Shown here: positions 43,746 to 53,950 of the stretch, piece by piece
How the letters are laid out: each line of letters opens with the position of its first letter
How positions within the stretch are numbered: position 1 is the first letter of the stretch
NCBI GenBank assembly: GCA_951812925.1
Contig: OX638368.1
Span: 125,759,309-125,823,308, forward strand
From: Calliopum simillimum
Taxonomy: Eukaryota; Arthropoda; Insecta; Diptera; Lauxaniidae
Reading direction: 5' to 3'
DNA: 64,000 bases
Translations under genes and position numbers: made by a program
Notes under the pieces: model-generated
Databases searched by the model: none
Seen by the model: only the letters and a program-made list of their open reading frames with translations
What the model was told of the DNA's origin: nothing

Positions 43746-44830
43746 TAAATTCTTAAAAAAGACCAACTGGCCGGAACAAATAAATCTGTGTGCCATCGGC
43801 GTATAGGTGTATAGAGGAATTTTCGCAGCAAGTGACTGTCGTTAATAAATACATATACTGAAAAGTATTGGGCCCGTGGATCGTGGTTCGCTGTGTCTAA
43901 GGCTTTTGAAAAGTCAAGCAGGACCAAAACTGTCACTTCATCTCTATCGTAAGCAAGACGAATATCCTCTAGGATTTTTAGGACTGCCGTTGTGCAACTA
44001 CGGCCAGCTTTATAGCCTGATTGGTTCTCAGACAGTAATTTATTAACAGTATAAGGTTAACAATCTGTACAGCAAGAAGCTTTTCAAAGGCCATCGACAG
44101 AGCTGACAAGATACTGATAGGACGTAAGTCTGCAGTTATAGTTGGGCTATTCTATGTAGCTTTCGGCCACTTTCCAATGTTTGGAATAGTAGAAGTCGTT
44201 ATTGAGTGGTTAAAAATATGTGTTATGGAGGGGACTGTAAATGGTAAAATAGTTTCCATAAATTTTAAGCTTATTTGATCATCACGAACAGCGTTAGATT
44301 TAACTGAATTATTTGTTTTAATACTTAACTTCATCAGGGCTAACAACTTCAAAAGAAAACTCATGCCGAAGCTTATGCAAAAGATTAATGTCTGGAACAA
44401 AAGAGGATTCATCGATACATAAATTTGAGGATAAGAAATAATCATTCATAATATTAGAAACAATAGTACACTCCATCGTGTCGTTTTTGAAGCCCAACTG
44501 TTTCAAATGCTTCCAAAATGTTTTTGAAGGAAGACGTATGTTTAATTTTTTCTCGAAGAATATTTTTTTTTAGCATTTTTCTCAACGACATGTACCCTAT
44601 TCCTAAGAATACAATATGCCTTCCAGTTTGTCTGGCTTTGATTGCGTTTCCAAACATGGTAGCTCTTATTCCTAATTTGGATAGCATCCTTCACTTGAGT
44701 CGTGTGCCACGGTCGCGACCATTTTTAAGTCGCACAACTTTTATTGGAACATATTTATTGAATAAATATCGCACGTTAGCATAATTCCAGCAGTCATGCC
44801 AGCACAAATCATCGGCTTCAGTTATCTATA
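43745..44830 (-). pseudogene. Non-LTR retrotransposon RT remnant, copy behind D
   Basis: Reading right to left: the linker between endonuclease and reverse transcriptase (44,450-44,690, 'SFKNILEAFETVGLQKRHDG'), then RT segments (44,150-44,450), then VLVLLDFSKALDTANHD at about 43,900 with the first catalytic aspartate. The polymerase-site motif at about 43,792 reads HLYADGTQIYL, so YADD has become YADG. Frameshifts and stops are frequent. Jockey/CR1-type LINE by motif style. It is cut at the left by the foldback-family element. Confidence 0.75.
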
Positions 44831-45240
44831 TCTATATATGTATTAATACGCAAGACAAAAATTTGTCCTACCTTTTTTACAATGTAAGAAATGGAGCATG
44901 GCTTTGAATTATAGACCATTAGAAAGGTATTTGTGTGTACATGTGCACAAAGTTAAAATTATTTTACTATGTTGCCATTAAGCTAGGTAAAATTAAATGC
45001 AAATTTTTCAATATTTATTACGACAAAACACGCGGTCAGACAGAGCTGAAAAGAGGATACAGCACAAAGAGAAAGACAAAAAGCAGACTGACTCTGACTT
45101 CATGTTTTTTGTTTTCTTTTCTTTTCACATTTATCATTGTACCAGGGGTGATTAATGAGCTTTTCTATTTTGTACCAAATAGCAAACAAGTACTAAAACT
45201 GTCTAAAATTATTTAATACATTTAAGGTAAAATTTTGAAC
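44831..45240. other. Insert between RT and EN parts of the D-side retroelement
   Basis: About 400 bases with no match in the E-side copy, which carries a different 2.7-kb insert at the same place. A 93-codon plus frame (44,935-45,216) has no known domain. Confidence 0.4.
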
Positions 45241-45244
45241 GTTG

Positions 45245-47025
45245 AGCGATTTTAGTAAGTAATAATAGCCCATGATCAGATGCACCTGCCATCGGAAATT
45301 GTTCAAATTGAGAAACGTACGGTTTAACTTGGTTTACAACTAGGATAAAAACGAGTTGGCAAATTGTTTATGTATCATTAAGGAGGATATCAACGTTAAA
45401 ATTACCACTAAGAACTATGTGCTCGTATTCAACTGTAAAGTTTAGGTTCATAAAGTGAGCTATGCAGGTATGACGAATTTCGATGTTTTTCGGTTGGGAA
45501 TTTCGAGCTATTTTCGAGCTATTCAACAATAATTTCGAGCTGTCTGGGAAATTTTCCATTTTCCGGAAAAGCAGAAAAATTGTTCTGCATAGCTAAGTTT
45601 ATTTTTTCAGCCAGACGAATCCGCGGGAAGAGTTAGCGATGAAATCTTTTTACGCAGGAATTTCGAGCTACTTTTGAGCTAATTTTGAGCTAAAAGCATT
45701 TTCCGGAAAACTCCCAATTTTCCCGGAAAATCCCAAAAAAACTTTTTTTATGGCTAACTTTATTTTTTTCAGCCAGACGAATCCGCGGGAACAGTAAGGA
45801 ATGAAATCTTTTAATGCAGGAATTTCGAGCTACTTTCGAGCTGACCTTGAATGAGGTATTTTCCTTTAATTTCCCCGGAAAATCCCATAAACTAAAAATT
45901 TTTTTTTCCCTGTGTTATGTCCGCATATTATTATTATTATGTCCGAAAGTTTTTCGCGGATTAGCCTATAATATATCCAACACCTAGTTTGCTAGCCACA
46001 GTAATTTTACATAAGAGTAGGGGTAAGTGGGCGGCCTGCGGCCGCAGCTCAGGATTTAAAACTCCCAACAATTTAACACCGGCTTCGCGGCGGCCTTCGG
46101 CCGCGGATCAGTTGGTAATATATACATTAATTTGCGGACATAACACTCATTTACGAAATGGGGATAATGTCATGGCACCGCCATAAAAAAAGATTTTTTG
46201 GGATTTTCCGGGAAAGTTTGGGGTTTTCCGGGAAAGTTTGGGGTTTTCCGGAAAACACTTTTCGTTTTTGATGAGCTCGAAACTAGCTCCAAATTCGTGT
46301 GTTAAATGATATGATCGCAAAATATTCTCATGGGTTCGTCTGGCTGAAAAAATAAAGCAAGCCCTTAAAAAAATTTTTGGGATTTTCCGGGGAAATTTAA
46401 GGAAAACACTTCATTCAAGGTCAGCTCGAAAGTAGCTCAAAATTCCTGCATTCAAAGATTTCATCCCTTACTATTCCCGCGGATTCGTCTGGCTGAAAAA
46501 AATAAAGTTAGCCATAAAAAATTGTTTTTTGGGATTTTCCGGGAAAATTGGGAGTTTTCCGGAAAATGCTTTTAGCTCAAAATTAGCTCGAAAGTAGCTC
46601 GAAATTCCTGCGTAAAAAGATTTCATCGCTAACTCTCCCCGCGGATTCGTCTGGCTGAAAAAATAAACTCAGCTATGCAGAACAATTTTTCCGCTTTTCC
46701 GGAAAATGGAAAATTTCCCAGACAGCTCGAAATTATTGTTGAGAAGCTCGAAAATAGCTCGAAATTCCCAAACAAAAAACATCGAAATTCGTCACACCTG
46801 CATAGCTCACTTTATAGACCTGTAAAGTTTGATATACTAGCAAATAATTAAATCAATTGAGCGATGTCGATTGTAAGCACAGACTATTAAGCACTTGATT
46901 ATATTATCTTCTATTTCTACACCTAAAAAGTCGACTTGTTCGGCCTCAATAGATTTGAGAACCACCTTAAATTGCAGATGTTTCTTGCAATACATCGCTA
47001 TTCTACCTCCTCCAGTATAGTATGA
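45245..47025 (-). pseudogene. Non-LTR endonuclease remnant, D side, interrupted
   Basis: Minus-strand apurinic-type endonuclease pieces lie at 45,245-45,443 and 46,822-47,025 on either side of a foldback insertion. The left piece contains YEHIVLSGNFNVDILLNDT (the 'GDFN' active-site motif, here GNFN). The right piece contains GGGRIAMYCKKHLQFKVVL. The E-side copy at 56,650-56,965 has GDFNIDMLLNDT. Decayed. Confidence 0.7.
45444..46821. mobile_element. Foldback element with 9-bp TSD
   Basis: The element is flanked by the identical 9-mer GTAAAGTTT (45,435-45,443; 46,822-46,830), and the interrupted retroelement reads on across it. Its ends pair (ATAAAGTGAGCTATGCAGGT and complement). The arms hold repeated units built from GCAGGAATTTCGAGCTACTT, GATGAAATCTTTT and CAGCCAGACGAATCCGCGGG. 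The centre has two GC-rich patches (GGCCTGCGGCCGCAGC; GCGGCCTTCGGCCGCGG). Multi-unit inverted arms and a 9-bp duplication resemble Drosophila FB elements. No coding frame. Confidence 0.85.
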
Positions 47026-47467
47026 CTTAAAGTATAATTTACTTTACATAATGTCAAATGTAGCCAATTTGAAGTAAATATTACTTTAGTCTTTAACTAT
47101 ATTTTATTTGTAAATATTACTTTACGGACCCATCAGTTTATATAGTTCATATAGTTTATACGTAAGGTAATTTATGTTTAAAATTTTACTAGCCGAATGG
47201 AGTAGAAATTATGATGCGTATTTTACTCCGTGTGCAGTGGAACAAACCCAGCCGATTATCGATTGAAGCTTGAACTTGAACAAGGCAACTCGATTTAACT
47301 GCCCGTAATTTCTAAACTATTGATTTTCTATCTGATGTCTATCATTCAAGATTTGTAAAGAATTGCTGGACAAAATTACATAAAATATACCATGATCAGA
47401 AAATCGAAGTAGCAAAAAATATAATATTGCAAAATAAAAATTTTACACAGAAATATATTAATCCTAT
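47026..47467. other. Spacer
   Basis: AT-rich, with short AAGTAAATATTACTTTA palindromes at 47,074-47,125. No gene seen. Confidence 0.4.
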
Positions 47468-48861
47468 TAGTACAGTCATTTGGTAGTTTTACCTGGAAAG
47501 TTTTGCGGGATTTCTGCAGATGAGTTATTTTATAGATTTCGATGTGCTCTTTCAGAATTTCAACTTTGCTACCTCGTATCGTTTTCGCTCGAGCCGCCAT
47601 ATTGGAAAAATGGCGTCCAAAATCAGTTTTTTACAAATATCTCTTTAACGGTTATATTTGGAGAAAAATTTTTTAGGACAATGTTGTAGCTTATAAAATT
47701 TTCTATAAAAATAACCTTTGAATTGTTTTCGTACGACTTATAACTCAGGAGATATCTTTATTCAAAATTTTAGAAAAATTATTAAATTGCAAATGCCACT
47801 CATGAGTAGGCACAGTGATGTGTCAAGTTTATAATTACGATAACTTATGAACGGTAAGTCGCACGTTTAAAATAAAAACACTTATTTATAGGGAACAACT
47901 TGCGCTACAAATTACATACAATTTTTTTTTCATATCACCTATAGTTAAGGAGATATTTTTCCCACAAACCTAAAATTTTGAAAAAAAAAGTTTTTTCAAA
48001 ATGGCTCCTAAACGGTTCGTCCCAGAAAAAAAATTGTCCATGCATTTTGTAGAACGTTCAATTCCCTATAAGGGTCTCTTCGAGCTGTTTTTTCGTCAGA
48101 CTTACCCTTCATGAGATATCGTGACTTGAAAATCATTCAAAATTGAATATTGTTCTATGCGCCCTACTATGTTCAATTTTGAATGATTTTCAAGTCGCGA
48201 TATCTCATGAAGGGTAAGTCTGACTTAAAAACAGCTCGAAGAGACTCTTACAGGGAATTAAACGTTCTACAAAATGCATGGTCAATTTTTTTTCTAGGAC
48301 GAACCGTTTAGGAGCCATTTTGAAAAAACTTTTTTTTTCAAAATTTTAGGTTTGTGGGAAAAATATATCCTTAATTATAGGTGATATGAAAAAAAAATTT
48401 TATGTAATTTGTAGCGCAAGTTGTTCCCTATAAATAAGTGTTTTTATTTTAAACGTGCGACTTACCGTTCATAAGTTATCGTAATTATAAGCTTGACACA
48501 TCACTGTGCCTACTCATGAGTGGCATTCGCAATTTAATAATTTTTCTAAAATTTTGAATAAAGATATCTCCTGAGTTATAAGTCGTACGAAAACAATTCA
48601 AAGGTTATTTTTATAGAAAATTTTATAAGCTACAACATTGTGCTAAAAAATTTTTCTCCAAATATAACCGTTAAAGAGATATTTGTAAAAAACTGATTTT
48701 GGACGCCATTTTTCCAATATGGCGGCTCGAGCGAACACGATACGAGGTAGCAAAGTTGAAATTCTGAAAGAGCATATCGAAATCTCTAAAATAACTCATT
48801 TGCAGAAATCCCGCAAAACTTTCCAGGTAACATCATTTTTTTCTCCCAAATGATTGTACTA
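47468..48861. mobile_element. Near-perfect 1.4-kb hairpin element
   Basis: Ends TAGTACAGTCATTTGG and CCAAATGATTGTACTA pair. The arms (about 670 bases each) match nearly base for base down to a loop of only ~25-30 bases at about 48,150-48,175. Shared blocks include GGAAAGTTTTGCGGGATTTC, CTACCTCGTATCG, GAGCCGCCATATTGGAAAAA and CCCTTCATGAGATATCG. No coding potential beyond chance frames. Target duplication unclear. Confidence 0.85.
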
Positions 48862-48989
48862 TATTTTAATTTTTTGGAAACAATAAGCTATAATTTCGAA
48901 GAAGGTTGGACCTTGACCTTAATCAAATTTTTCAAAACCCTAGCTCTGAGGCAATTTATAGAGGACTAAAAGTGTATGAAAAATTGAAT

Positions 48990-49485
48990 TTAAGTAGTGT
49001 ACATAATATATAATATAAAACTGGTTTTTACAAGTAAAACCACTATTTTACTAAAAAAATCAAAAAAGTCAAAAATGTGTCCCTTAAAAACAATGTTTCT
49101 GAGTTGACCGATCTCGTAATCAAACTTTTTGAGCTTAATTTTGTGATAGTATATTATTTTTGAAGAAACAAACTTTAAAAGGGTTAAATCCTACATTTAA
49201 GAGATAATAGTCTTTGTGAACGCCCCTAATGCATATTTTAGTTTAAGACTACTTTTCCAGAAATTACTTCTAATTTCACAATGTCGACGCAATAAATTTT
49301 AAATGACTAAACGAATATGTAAGAACTCAATAAATGTGTATATATTTAATGCTGACCATATACAATTTGAAACTATTAATAGGAAATAACACTTTATCCT
49401 AGTATATGCAAAGTGCTATAGCTACCTTTGAAAAAATAAAACAAAGTCCATTCATTCTCATGGGAATCAGCAGATACGTAGTAAA
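48990..49485 (+). promoter_or_regulatory. Upstream region and putative promoter of gene E
   Basis: About 480 bases match the region upstream of F (59,630-60,035). The block GGAAATAACACTT lies at 49,382-49,394, 104 bases before the ATG, followed by AGTATATGCAAAGTGCTATA and GGGAATCAGCAGATA. Confidence 0.6.
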
Positions 49486-51339
49486 ATGTTGACGCGCCAA
49501 CAAGTAGCATGGATCAGTTGCATACTCCTCATACCAACAAACCACATGGTGGTGAACGCTGTACTAGCGCCAAGACAATATTCATTGACAAATCTATTGG
49601 AAAAAATAAACCAGGAAAAACGTTTTGAAACGCTCTTAGTAGTAAAAGAAAAAGGACATCATTGCCTGGAAGAGGATAAATTCATATTTTCAGATGACAA
49701 GCCCAAACTTTTGTTTGATAGCATGAGTGCAAAGATTTCATTGGAACTGCTAGATAACCATGAGGTTTTGTCAATAATATGCATCAAAGAAATCAAATAT
49801 TTTTCGGGTCTTCAGGAAGTCATAAATATTTTTAAAGGTTACAGTACTTTAAGACTTGTCATATATTTACAACAAAATGAAACTGACATTATGCTAAAAA
49901 CGAAAGTGCTCCAGCGTTACTTCAAATATTACTGGTCTCAACGTATGCTAAATGTAATGATTATATTCGGAGATTATCAGCAAACCGGTAACTACTACAA
50001 TTACCAACCTTTCCCGGAAATGGCTATTGAAGTACGAAATTTTCAAATGAACTATAAATGCTTTCCACAACGCATGAAGAACTTATATGGCTACCCACTT
50101 AAAACCTATTCATTTCCACGACGACCTTACACTTTGTTATATCAGAAATCCAATGGCGAATTGTGTATGACTGGTAATGCAGGTCGATTGATCACAACCT
50201 TTGCAAAAAAAATAAATGCAACTCTGGCTCATGTAGTTCCAGTAGAAATCGGAAGACCAATATCTGCAAATGACTTTTATCAAATGACCGAAATGGTACG
50301 CAACGGAACCATAGATTTTACAACTTTTTTCCCGAAAATTTATTTAGGACATTTAAAAGGCTTGAGAATTTCTGATATAATCGAAATGGGAAAGTTTCAC
50401 GTAGTGCTGCCTGTATCAAGAGCATATAATAGAAATGAAATTTTTGGACAAATGTACACTGATGACACTGCTTTAATGTTCTATTACATCTATTTTGCAT
50501 TTATTGTTATTTTAGTGATCAGTATTTATCTGTGGGAAAGGAAATCATCGTTATTTCTTATTTGTCTTGAATTGCTTTTGGATCAGAGTTTTCTATTGGA
50601 TCTAAGAAAAAAAATGTTTATAAAACGTCTGGGAAGCAAAACAAGGCTTCATGTGAAAATGCTATTTATTTCATTTGTCATTTACAAGTTAATTTACAAT
50701 ATCAGATACGACGCGAACTTACAGACATATTTCACTAATCCACCAATGAAACCGGAAATCAATAGCTTCGTAGATATAGAAAAACATAAATTAAATATTA
50801 TGTTATTTGAAATTGATCAGAATTACTTTCATTATATAAATCCTAATGAAAGTATTCTACCAGTGAAGGGCAACATTTTAGAGTCAGTAAATAATTTAAC
50901 GTTTTACGAAAACCATATTTTCGAATATAATACATCAATGGGCTATATTGTTGCAAGTTCCATTTGGGCTGTTCTGAATCAACAGCAGCAATATTTCCAG
51001 AAGAAAAAATTTCGTACTTCGGAGCAGCTGACTGTGGGACTGGATTATCTTTATGGAATATATTTGCATGAGGATTCATTTTTTATGGAACCTGTCAACA
51101 CCTACATTGGTCAATTGCAAAGTTCAGGTATAGCAATGCATTGGTATGAATCAAACTTTAATGATATGATTGAGGCTAATGAACTGGATATACAAGATAA
51201 AAATGTAATTGAAAACATGAAAGCGATTACAGTTGAGGATTTGAGTTGGGATTGGACGTTTTTTTTTATTGGCCTTGGTATGAGTTGCATAGTTTTTATT
51301 TTTGAATTATTGTATTTTAAGTTTAACGTTAAAAGTTAA
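49486..51339 (+). CDS. Divergent ionotropic receptor, gene E (intact)
   Basis: Single-exon 617-aa receptor, predicted chemosensory ligand-gated channel subunit. Signal peptide about residues 1-26 (WISCILLIPTNHMVVNA). The extracellular lobe contains NYQPFPEM (about 175) and NLYGYPLKTY. The first membrane segment is about 329-349 (IYFAFIVILVISIYLW), with hydrophobic stretches about 355-372 and 386-402. The post-pore motif is NLQTYFTNPPMKPEINSF, and the last segment is about 590-611 (GLGMSCIVFIFELLYF). It has no internal stop and is the length that repaired B and C would have, so I use it as the reference of the cluster. Closest are A and F (EIGRPIS, GLDYLYGI). No canonical ligand-binding residues could be assigned. 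Confidence 0.9.
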   Translation: MLTRQQVAWISCILLIPTNHMVVNAVLAPRQYSLTNLLEKINQEKRFETLLVVKEKGHHCLEEDKFIFSDDKPKLLFDSMSAKISLELLDNHEVLSIICIKEIKYFSGLQEVINIFKGYSTLRLVIYLQQNETDIMLKTKVLQRYFKYYWSQRMLNVMIIFGDYQQTGNYYNYQPFPEMAIEVRNFQMNYKCFPQRMKNLYGYPLKTYSFPRRPYTLLYQKSNGELCMTGNAGRLITTFAKKINATLAHVVPVEIGRPISANDFYQMTEMVRNGTIDFTTFFPKIYLGHLKGLRISDIIEMGKFHVVLPVSRAYNRNEIFGQMYTDDTALMFYYIYFAFIVILVISIYLWERKSSLFLICLELLLDQSFLLDLRKKMFIKRLGSKTRLHVKMLFISFVIYKLIYNIRYDANLQTYFTNPPMKPEINSFVDIEKHKLNIMLFEIDQNYFHYINPNESILPVKGNILESVNNLTFYENHIFEYNTSMGYIVASSIWAVLNQQQQYFQKKKFRTSEQLTVGLDYLYGIYLHEDSFFMEPVNTYIGQLQSSGIAMHWYESNFNDMIEANELDIQDKNVIENMKAITVEDLSWDWTFFFIGLGMSCIVFIFELLYFKFNVKS

Positions 51340-51850
51340 ATCAGATTTCTGGGTTTCTTAAAACTAAAATAATCTCAAAAATCCTTGGGCCTTTTTTCTC
51401 AAGTAATTTAATGTTTACTGATGTCGTTCGTATGCTTTATAAATTACTTTTTAAAAAAAGTTTGACCTTCTTTACTATAATTAATTTGTTCTTCTAAATG
51501 TGAAATATCACATGTTTTTCAGGTTTTTGTTATTACTCGTAGTATGCTTTTTCCGATATTAATGCATTTTTGTATAGAAGATATAAAAATAATTCTTTAT
51601 TTGTACTGTAGTTAAATAACGAATAATATATGTTTTAGTTTTTAATAAAAGAGTGGAAATAAAATTATTGAAAATGTTTATAATTTTAATCAAAACCTAA
51701 CACTTCCCGGTGTGTGTTGCTGCACCTTGTCTTATACGAATAACGGAGTATTTCCAATTAAATCAAACTGAAGAATGTAAATTGTCCCGTGGCGTGGCAC
51801 TGCCCGTTTTTCCCTTGAACATTTTTTGTCCCGATACTTTTCATACAAAA
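51340..51850 (+). other. 3' flank of gene E
   Basis: It contains the shared downstream blocks GTGAAATATCACATGTTTTT, CTCGTAGTATGCTTTTTCCG, a TTAAATAACGAATAATATAT (the AATAAA-like word of D is altered here), TTTAATAAAAGAGTGG and GTGTGTTGCTGCACCTTGTC. Confidence 0.6.
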
Positions 51851-52712
51851 TTTTTTTTGGAAACATAAAAAACAAAAATAAAAAAAACATTTGATTTAGT
51901 TTTGGTTCCGGCATTTAAGGGTGGATCCTTGGTTGAAAAAAATTTTTTTACATTAAATTGTAAAAAGTTATGAAATGCGAAGAAAAAATTTCAAAAAAAA
52001 TTGAGAATCTGCACGGAAAAAAGATTTGTAATGTATAATAATTTATAAGCTTTAAAATGTTGCATGATTCAAGATGGAATTCGGTCGCTAGATGAGAGTT
52101 TTTGACTTTTAAACGCCCGCATCTTACGAAAAAAGTGTGCTTGGCAAAAATAATTTAAAAAAAATTTTTTTTTTAAATTTTTTTTTGAAAAAATTATTCA
52201 AAGAAAAAAAAAATTATTTTTAACTTTCCAAAAAATTCCCAAAAATTTCACAGGTTTTTCTTAGACGATTCCAAGCATTTTATGCCTAGTACATTTTTTT
52301 CGTAAGATGCCTTCCTCTTGAGTAAAGAAAGAGTTTTGCCTGCCGCGGGCGTTCAAAAGCCAAAAACTCTCATCCAGCGACCGAATTCCATCTTGAATCA
52401 TACAGCATTTTAGAACTTATAAATTATGCTTTAATTTAAAGTACTTTTAAAAAAATGTAAGCTGCAGTTTTCTAAAAAAATTCAAAAGGTTTTTTGAGTT
52501 TAAAAAATTTTGGTGAAAAAATTTTTTTTTCACCAAGTAATATTTTTTTTATATAGCTTCAACACCCTGTATTTTAAAAACAAATAGTACTAGGCAAAAA
52601 TCCCGGATTATTCTTCTTGCACACCGGAACTACCATATTGCCAAATTTGAGCGAAATCGGAGACAAAAAATTTTCAGCTGATACACTTGGCGTGTTTTGC
52701 TTCATATACTTA
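51850..52712. mobile_element. Foldback-family element behind gene E
   Basis: Counterpart of 42,200-43,745 without the nested 495-bp element. Shared words include GATGAGAGTTTTTGACTTTT, ATTCCATCTTGAATCATAC and CGGAACTACCATATTGCC. It is joined to the retroelement at the same point. Left terminus missing. Confidence 0.65.
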
Positions 52713-53950
52713 ATCCTCAAAAAGACCAATTGGACGGGACAAATAAATCTGTGTGTCATCGGCGTGTAGGTGTATCGAGTAATTTTTGCAGCAAGTGACT
52801 GTCGTTGATAAATAGACTGAAAAGTATTGGGCCCAGTATTAAGTCTTGAGGAACACCAGACAGAGTATATTTTAGTTTGTTAAAACTCTCTGCTGACGAT
52901 TTGTTAAATATCGAAATTTATCGCTGAGTCCGAAATAATGCCGAAGTTTCATAAGTAAAATATCGTGGTTCGCTGTGTCAAAGGCTTTTGAAAAGTCAAG
53001 CAGGACCAAGACTGTCACTTCATCTCTATCGTAAGCAAGACGAATATCCTCTAAGATTTTTAGGACTGCCGTTGTCCAGCTACTGCCAGCTTTATAGCCT
53101 GATTGGTTCTCAGACAATAATTTATTAACAGTATATGGTTAACAATCTGTACAGCAAGAAGCTTCTCAAAGGCCGTCGACAGAGCTGATAAGATACTGAT
53201 AGAACGGAAGTCTGCAGATATACTTGGGCTATTCTTTTTAGCTATCGTTACATTTGCCACTTTCCAATTTTTGGAAAAGTATATGTCGTTATTGAGTGGA
53301 TAAAAATATGTCTTACAGAGGAGATTATAAATGGTAAAATAGTTTTAATAAATTTTAAGCTTATTTGATCATCACCAAGAGCGTTAGATTTAACTGAATT
53401 AATTGCTTGAAGACTTAACTTCATCAGGGCTAACAACTTCAAAAGAAAACTCATGACGCAGCTTATGGAAAAGATTAATGCCAGGGACAAAAGGAGATCC
53501 ATCGATACATAAATTTGAGAATAAGAAATAATCATTCATAGTATTAGAAACAATAGTACACTCCATCGTGTCCTTTATGAAGCCAAACTGTTTCAAATGC
53601 TTCCAAAATGTTTTTGAAGGAAGACGTATGTTTAATTTTTTCTCGAAGTACATTTTTTTATCATTTTTCTCAACGACATGTACCTTATTCCTAAGAATAC
53701 AATATGCCTTCCAGTTTTTCTGGCTTTGATTGCGTTTCCAAACATGGTAGCTCTTATTCCTAATTTGGATAGCATCCTTCACTTGAGTCGTGTGCCACGG
53801 TCGTTGACCATTTTTAAGTCCACAGTTTTTATTGGAACATATTTATTGAATAAGTATCACAGGAGCATCATAAAACATTTCAACTTTTCGTTAACGTTAG
53901 CATAATTCCAGCAGTCATGCCAGCACAAATCATCGGCTTCATTAGTCTTC
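52712..53950 (-). pseudogene. Non-LTR retrotransposon RT remnant, copy behind E
   Basis: Right to left: linker with SYHVWKRNQSQKNWKAY and FWKHLKQFGF (53,600-53,782). RT segments GDDQISLKF and FRSISILSALSTAFEKL (53,170-53,390). Then QSGYKAGSSWTTAVLKI and VTVLVLLDFSKAFDTANHD (52,950-53,110), with the first catalytic aspartate. GVPQ..LGPILFSLFIND lies at about 52,800-52,860. At 52,755 the active-site motif reads HLHADDTQIYL (YADD changed to HADD). Several frame breaks. Jockey/CR1-like. The best preserved of the two copies. Confidence 0.8.

Noticed and set aside
44935..45216. 93-codon plus frame
   Set aside because: No known domain; it sits in an insert between two halves of a decayed retroelement on the other strand.
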